A stretch of DNA of 64,000 nucleotides, taken from positions 1 to 64,000 of the forward strand of contig NZ_PNXY01000031.1 of assembly GCF_002879865.1 (NCBI RefSeq), written 5' to 3'. This stretch comes from Paraburkholderia rhynchosiae (GTDB taxonomy: Bacteria > Pseudomonadota > Gammaproteobacteria > Burkholderiales > Burkholderiaceae). Each line of letters opens with the position of its first letter. Within the stretch, counting starts at the first letter, position 1. Positions 59,451 through 64,000 of the stretch are shown in pieces. The translations under genes and the position numbers were made by a program. The notes under the pieces were generated by a model. The model did no database searches and had not been told where the DNA came from. It worked only from the letters and a program-made list of their open reading frames with translations.

Positions 59451-60635
59451 CTACATGCCAATGCTCGAACCGCCGCTTGAACTCGTGCCAGTGCTCGTTC
59501 CGGCGGTCGAACCCGTGGTCGAGCCCGAACTGGGTGCCGGATTCAGATCGATTCTTCCATAGACACCATCCGCTTCGTCATTGGGCCCTGCGGCGAAGAA
59601 CAGCGTGGTGGCAGGCTGGTTATTGAGCCCGTTGCCGAACGCGATGCCCCACAAGCCCTGTTCGACGATCGCCTTGCCGTTCGACCCATTGATAGAACCC
59701 ATCGAATGACCGCTCGACGCGTTGAATGCGTTGATCGTGCCGTCGCCGAAATTGCCGATCAGGATCGCGCCGCTCAATGAGCCAAAATTGGCCGGCGCTT
59801 GCGCAATGCCCCATGGCGCATTCAGCGCACCGCCCGTCGCAAAGTGCTGCTTGAGATTGCCCGCCGTGTCGAATACGTCGACCATACCGAGTCCCGCTCC
59901 GGCTACGTCGTCATGTTTTGCGGAATCCTGCTCCGCATAGGTGACGAACAGATTCGACCCGATCAACTGGATGCCGAAGGGCGCAAAGCCGGCAGGAATG
60001 GCCGGGTCCGTAAAGCCGCCGGGCATTGTGACCTTGGCGAAGCTGGTGTCGAAGACGTCGACTTGGTTGTTATGGAAATCGGTGGCGTAGAGGAAGTTTT
60101 TGCCGTTGTTCGCCGCGAGCGCAAGGCCCTTGTAGACGGCGCCTCCCGTGCCGTCGTCGTACATGACGAACGCATTGGTCGGCCCAACGGCAGGCGCCCA
60201 CGCAGTGATAGTGCCGCCTTCGCCCGTGAAGATGAATGCGGCGAGGCCAGACTTGCCGTTTTCCGTCACGTTGAAGCTTTGCGTGCCGTTGAATACGATG
60301 CCGGTTGGCGCCGCTGGTCCGTTCTTGCCGTCGGGTATGGTGACGACCAGCGATTGCGGCACGCCGTTGCCGTCATAGAGTGTCGCGAGATTCGTGCCGT
60401 TGTCGGCTACCCAGACGAAACCTTTTGGATTGAAGGCGACGCCCCAGGCGTTCTTCAGATTCGGGTCCGTGTGGGACGCTGACACGGCGCCATCCGAGAC
60501 GAGCGCCGTTGCGGTGAACGACGACTGCACAGGTGGACCAGAATTGTTCGAACTGGAACCGCCGCCGCATGACACGAGTGTCGCGATAGCCGCGCCGCAG
60601 GCTACGACGGTGAACGCTATGAGTAGAGACTTCAT
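59451..60635 (-). CDS. TIGR03118-like beta-propeller lipoprotein
   Basis: 394-aa exported protein. ATG 60635 has AAGGAG eight bases upstream and gives a lipoprotein signal (LLIAFTVVACGAAIATLVSC with Cys as lipid site, then GGGSSSNNSG linker). The rest is a repeated beta pattern with WGVAFNPKGFVWVADNGTNLA, PTGIVFNG, GLALAANNGKNFLYATDFHN and WGIAQAPANFG, as in TIGR03118 proteins. The C-terminus is a Ser/Gly/Thr-rich tail (STTGSTAGTSTGTSSSGG). Cell-envelope located; function not known. Confidence 0.86.
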   Translation of the reverse strand: MKSLLIAFTVVACGAAIATLVSCGGGSSSNNSGPPVQSSFTATALVSDGAVSASHTDPNLKNAWGVAFNPKGFVWVADNGTNLATLYDGNGVPQSLVVTIPDGKNGPAAPTGIVFNGTQSFNVTENGKSGLAAFIFTGEGGTITAWAPAVGPTNAFVMYDDGTGGAVYKGLALAANNGKNFLYATDFHNNQVDVFDTSFAKVTMPGGFTDPAIPAGFAPFGIQLIGSNLFVTYAEQDSAKHDDVAGAGLGMVDVFDTAGNLKQHFATGGALNAPWGIAQAPANFGSLSGAILIGNFGDGTINAFNASSGHSMGSINGSNGKAIVEQGLWGIAFGNGLNNQPATTLFFAAGPNDEADGVYGRIDLNPAPSSGSTTGSTAGTSTGTSSSGGSSIGM

Positions 60636-60830
60636 GGCCGCACTCCTTGTTCCGTCCAAAGGTGACAACGGTCAATGAACGAGAAGGCGAGCGGGTTTAT
60701 TCCGGTGGTGGGGGCTTATTTGCGCGTGTTTGCCCGATGGGCCGGTTCGGCAAATGGATTCTCGGCGTGGCCCATCGCAGTCAGTATTTCCGTCATCAGC
60801 TTCGCCCCCGGTCAAGCGTTGCCGATAGGC

Positions 60831-61490
60831 TCATTGCTCCGGTCGTCCGGTTGAATTAGACCAGTCAGTGAGCCCTTCTCTTTGGTTGACGTCGATAAAT
60901 GACGGCAACGCGCGCAGTCGTTCAATGTAGCCTGAAAGGTGCTGCCACGTGGTTGCCGGACGGCGCATGTTGCGAGACCAGCGCATCAGCGTTACCGCAA
61001 GCAGATCGACCGTGCTGAGTTTCCCGTGCACGAGGTAAGCACGGCCGTCGGCAAGATGGCTGTTCAATCGGTCCCACGCACTTTCGATTCGTCGCTGCGC
61101 GAGTGCTTTGACCGCGTCGGCATGAATTGCATCGCCGTCAATGCCTGCGTAGAACCAGTCACGCATGGCGGGTAGCAGCGTATTGGCGAGATAAATCATC
61201 AGTTCCAGCCACTCCGCACGATCGCGGGAAGCCGGTGAAGGTGCGAGGCCTGCAGCCGGATGCCGCTCTGCCAACAACATCAGCAATGCGGCTGACTCGT
61301 GACGAGGAACGCCGTCGACAATCAGAGTCGGAACCGTTCCTGTAGGGTTCATCTGCAGATATGCGGGCGTCCGTTGAGCACCGCTGTCGATATCCACAAG
61401 CTGTGTCTCGAAGTCGACTCCGAGTTCGATCAGCATCCAATGGACCGCCATGCTGGCAGCGCCCGGCGAATAAAACAGCGTATAGCTCAT
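60831..61490 (-). CDS. Glutathione S-transferase family protein
   Basis: 219-aa GST. The N-terminal thioredoxin-like domain has LFYSPGAASMAVHWMLIELG (Ser in SPG as likely catalytic residue), MNPTGTVPTLIVDG (cis-Pro loop) and HESAALLMLLAERHP (glutathione-binding ESAA). C-terminal all-helical domain from ~85. Cytosolic; substrate unknown. The start is preceded by a short AT-richer region. Not in an obvious operon. Confidence 0.88.
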   Translation of the reverse strand: MSYTLFYSPGAASMAVHWMLIELGVDFETQLVDIDSGAQRTPAYLQMNPTGTVPTLIVDGVPRHESAALLMLLAERHPAAGLAPSPASRDRAEWLELMIYLANTLLPAMRDWFYAGIDGDAIHADAVKALAQRRIESAWDRLNSHLADGRAYLVHGKLSTVDLLAVTLMRWSRNMRRPATTWQHLSGYIERLRALPSFIDVNQREGLTDWSNSTGRPEQ

Positions 61491-61910
61491 AAAAATTCCG
61501 GCTTATCAGTTCGATATTCACTGCGGATGAGGCTAAATCATAGAGCGCATTGTCGGCCATACGAGACGATCTGCGAAACAACGTCTCTGGACAAGGACTG
61601 AAGGTCGCTGCCGCAATCATGTTGAACGATAAGAGCCGGCGGGGCAGGGTGATCACCGGCGTTTCGCCCACCCGCGACGCCGGTCGCGCTCGAATCCGAC
61701 GGTGTTCATCGACGAAACGTTTTTGGCGAAGCACTGGAAGCAAAAGTCCCGATCCCGAGCCTTGCGGCTTATCCATCGCCACATGGAATCTTTCTTGCTC
61801 GGCTCTCACGCATCTGAGGACGAACCAGTGGACGTCCGCTATGAGCAAGAAACCAGGGAGGGTGACGCAGATTCCGCCCCGAACGGAAAATCTAGCAGGC
61901 AGCCGGACAG
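61491..61910. other. Intergenic/decayed region
   Basis: About 420 bases with scattered frames that change register and resemble nothing complete. It runs into a recognisable regulator tail, so much of it may be decayed coding DNA. No insertion-sequence ends were identified. Confidence 0.35.
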
Positions 61911-62009
61911 TTGCTGGGTCTCGGTGCCCGTGTCGAAGTGTTGGAGGCGCACAAATTGTGCGAGCGGCTGCGAAGCCCCGCGCGACAGATTGCGACGCTC
62001 AAGGCGTAA
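61911..62009 (+). pseudogene. C-terminal remnant of a WYL-domain (YafY-like) regulator
   Basis: The frame 61911-62009 reads LLGLGARVEVLEAHKLCERL followed by RSPARQIATLKA and a TAA stop. This is the typical end of WYL-domain transcription regulators (W-LLGxGxxVEVLEPxxLRERV). Just upstream the frame meets a TAG at 61893-61895, and no HTH or WYL core can be found before it, so only the last 32 codons survive. Confidence 0.6.
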
Positions 62010-62114
62010 GCGGCGGCGCCGGCCATGGAGCGGCGGACAGTATGATGAATTGACGGCCGCTTTGGGAAAAGAACCGACGGCTGAGCGTGTGCCGGAGTCT
62101 CTACTGCAACCGGT

Positions 62115-63122
62115 TCATCGAACGAGAAACCCGTAGGCTAGCGGATCGCGTGAGTCCACGATCCAGTTGGCAAAGCCGCATACGAAAGCGTTGCCTTGGA
62201 CTTCCGGAATGACGGCCTTAAAGCCACCCACGGTCGTTTCGCTAAGAACACGTCCTTTGAATACAGTACCGATAACGGACTCGTTCACCAGCGTGTCGTC
62301 TTTCCCTAGCTCACCGCGCAAATAGAGTTGCGCAACACGGCCACCTGTTCCCGAGCCTGTGGGCGACCGGTCCACCTCGCGGTCTGCGAAGACGCAACAG
62401 TTGGCTTGCGTGGAGCCCGCGTGACGGGGAGCGCCCGCAATGATGGTCCCGTAAATGTGGTTGATTTCAGGGATATCCGGGTGTTCCACTGGAAATGCCT
62501 CGTTGGCGGCGGCCTTAACCTCCGCACCGAAACGGATGAGCTTTTCCACCGAGGACTCGCGCACTTCGAGACCGTGTGGCTGGCCGTCCGTGTAGAAGTA
62601 AAACGCACCGCCGAAGGCAATGTCGCCGGTGACCGGGCCGAATGACGGCGTCTGAACCGTGACGTCCTTTTTCCAGATGAAGGACGCAACATTCAGGAAG
62701 CGCACATTTCCCGCGTGTTCACCGTCCCACTGCACGAATGCTTCGATGAAGCCACACGGCGCATCGATGCCGACGCGTGTCTCCGGTATCTGGCGCTGCA
62801 CCCAGCCCAATTCGACCGCTGCAGTCGACAGCGCGATGACACCATGCCCGCAGTGATCGCTGTAACCCTCGTTGTGCAGGAAGATGATGCCGAAATCCGC
62901 GTTCTGACTAACCGGTTCTGTCAGGTAACCACCGTACATATCCGCATGGCCACGAGGCTCGAACATCAGGGCTTTGCGGATTTCGTCGGCATTTTCCTTC
63001 AGCCATGCACGTCGCTTGACAATGGTGTCGCCAGGAATGCGCGGCAGACCGCTCGTAACGATGCGAAATGCCTCACCGCCGGTATGAACTTCAACAGTCG
63101 AGATGGTGCGTGTGATTTTCAT
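62115..63122 (-). CDS. Proline racemase family protein, probable trans-3-hydroxy-L-proline dehydratase
   Basis: 335-aa enzyme of the proline racemase fold. The first catalytic Cys is present in SDHCGHGVIAL, but the second position is Thr (DRSPTGSGTGGRVAQLY) where racemases and 4-hydroxyproline epimerases have Cys. The Cys/Thr pair is known for trans-3-hydroxy-L-proline dehydratases, which make pyrroline-2-carboxylate. ATG 63122 (MKITRTISTVEVHTGGEAFR) gives the normal family N-terminus. It follows an amidohydrolase gene on the same strand, 113 bases apart, suggesting breakdown of hydroxyproline-containing material. Confidence 0.87.
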   Translation of the reverse strand: MKITRTISTVEVHTGGEAFRIVTSGLPRIPGDTIVKRRAWLKENADEIRKALMFEPRGHADMYGGYLTEPVSQNADFGIIFLHNEGYSDHCGHGVIALSTAAVELGWVQRQIPETRVGIDAPCGFIEAFVQWDGEHAGNVRFLNVASFIWKKDVTVQTPSFGPVTGDIAFGGAFYFYTDGQPHGLEVRESSVEKLIRFGAEVKAAANEAFPVEHPDIPEINHIYGTIIAGAPRHAGSTQANCCVFADREVDRSPTGSGTGGRVAQLYLRGELGKDDTLVNESVIGTVFKGRVLSETTVGGFKAVIPEVQGNAFVCGFANWIVDSRDPLAYGFLVR

Positions 63123-63235
63123 GTTTTGCTTCAGTGTTGCTTGAGCGAAATGGGTGGCGAAGCGGGTGGCTAAGTTCGTTGACTTGCTGCTTCTGCTCGC
63201 CATGCGTGAACGGCAACGGCGATGCAGCGAACGAT

Positions 63236-64000
63236 TCACTCCGCGACAGGTTCGAGCAGTCGGCCTGCTTCCTTCATGCACACGCCTGCCTTGATGACCA
63301 CGGGAATATGTTCACCTTGTCCCAGCAGAAGCGCAATGTCCTCAACCGGGTCGCCGTCGACCACGATGAGGTCAGCCACGGCTCCGACAGCTATCGATCC
63401 CCGCACGCCTGCTTCCCCTGTGATTTCCGCCGCCACGCAGGTCGCCGAGCGAATCGCCTCGACGTTGCCGACGATCGCTGCCCGGACCGCGAACTCATCG
63501 GACTGGAAGGCGTGCAGTTCGCCCAGCATGTCCGAGCCGAATCCGACCTTGACGCCTTCGCGCGCCATCAGTGCAAGTGCCTGTCGGCCGACGGAGCGTG
63601 CCCCCTCGATCTTTGCTAGCGACTCAGCGGGGAAGCCAAGCGCGGGACCTTGTTCAATGAGACGGTCGAGAGTAGCGAGTGTGGGCACCACCGCTACGCC
63701 GCGTTCTGCTAGCAGGCGGGCAGTCTCTTCGTCGATGAGGTTGCCGTGCTCGATACATTTCACCCCGCACCTGACCGCGCGCCGGATAGCATGAGCGGTG
63801 TAGGCGTGCGCCATCACGTAAGTTCCGGCGGCCTCCGCTTCCTGAACCGCGGCACGGATTTCATCTTCCGAATACTGCGTGTTGGTGATGGGGTCGTTGG
63901 GCGAAGCCACGCCGCCCGAGGCCATGACCTTGATTTGCGAGGCCCCTTTAAGCAGTTCTTCGCGTACGGCGAGGCGCATTGCCTCGACACCGTCGACGAC
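63236..64000 (-). CDS. Amidohydrolase family protein (N-terminus off the window)
   Basis: C-terminal ~254 residues of a metal-dependent amidohydrolase of the imidazolonepropionase/Xaa-Pro dipeptidase-like group. Visible metal/catalytic segments: QIKVMASGGVASPNDP (carbamylated Lys region), MAHAYTAHAIRRAVRCGVKCIEHGNL with two His, and GVKVGFGSDMLGELHAFQSDE (Asp). The C-terminus is the usual return of the small beta domain (GSIAVGAVADLIVVDGDPVEDI). The frame remains open at the right edge. It may cleave X-Pro or N-acyl amino acids feeding the adjacent hydroxyproline enzyme; that link is inferred. Confidence 0.87.
   Translation of the reverse strand, partial: VVDGVEAMRLAVREELLKGASQIKVMASGGVASPNDPITNTQYSEDEIRAAVQEAEAAGTYVMAHAYTAHAIRRAVRCGVKCIEHGNLIDEETARLLAERGVAVVPTLATLDRLIEQGPALGFPAESLAKIEGARSVGRQALALMAREGVKVGFGSDMLGELHAFQSDEFAVRAAIVGNVEAIRSATCVAAEITGEAGVRGSIAVGAVADLIVVDGDPVEDIALLLGQGEHIPVVIKAGVCMKEAGRLLEPVAE

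Noticed and set aside
61550..62136. Two overlapping plus-strand ORFs that might be transposase fragments
   Set aside because: No catalytic motif, inverted repeat or target duplication could be seen; only the WYL regulator tail is recognisable.

Overview
The window is high-GC, gene-dense DNA with the codon use and gene content of a free-living or plant-associated Burkholderiales bacterium, most likely Paraburkholderia, Caballeronia or a relative. This is inferred from protein style (DUF3579, 2HCT transporter with a DctB/DctD pair, betaproteobacterial nitrate assimilation genes); no rRNA, tRNA or housekeeping marker is present to fix it. It reads as accessory catabolic and transport DNA, with no phage, CRISPR array or intact insertion sequence seen.

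Layout. 1-2.2 kb: the C-terminal part of a minus-strand membrane-anchored protein with a glycine-rich repeat tail that runs off the left edge, then a small secreted protein. 2.4-9.3 kb: a minus-strand operon, rpiR-ddpX-ddpA-ddpB-ddpC-ddpD-ddpF, for uptake and cleavage of D-Ala-D-Ala type dipeptides. 9.6-10.1 kb: two very small membrane proteins. 10.3-20.7 kb: a plus-strand catabolic island (luciferase-like monooxygenase, aldehyde dehydrogenase, NIPSNAP protein, polyamine-type ABC importer, GntR regulator, DUF1185 protein, alpha/beta hydrolase, flavin reductase fused to a Nudix-like domain). Three copies of one palindromic operator tie it together, and it ends in a strong terminator. Its substrate is unknown; the enzyme set resembles the logic of the Rut pyrimidine pathway. 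20.9-25.9 kb: a 2-hydroxycarboxylate (citrate/malate type) symporter behind a sigma-54 promoter, followed by its probable sensor kinase and sigma-54 activator.

25.9-35.3 kb: DUF3579, then nitrate/nitrite assimilation (NarK-type transporter, nirB, nirD, FAD oxidoreductase, molybdopterin nitrate reductase). The transporter gene and nirB are each preceded by a sigma-54 promoter, a two-hexaloop ANTAR-type antitermination leader and an intrinsic terminator. 35.6-41.7 kb: an aldonate/uronate cluster (altronate dehydratase, MFS, mannitol-dehydrogenase family reductase, Zn dehydrogenase) divergent from a GntR regulator. 42.2-42.6 kb: two small conserved-looking ORFs. 42.8-51.6 kb: a thiolase/SDR pair divergent from an AraC regulator, then MFS, nitroreductase, acyl-CoA ligase and quinone-oxidoreductase genes, probably one acid-degradation cluster.

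51.8-61.5 kb: an alkaline-phosphatase superfamily protein, two glutathione transferase-like proteins, a TorT-like periplasmic binding protein translationally coupled to a hybrid sensor kinase, a small acidic protein and a TIGR03118-like lipoprotein. 61.5-64 kb: a decayed stretch with the tail of a WYL-type regulator, a trans-3-hydroxy-L-proline dehydratase-like gene and an amidohydrolase cut by the right edge.
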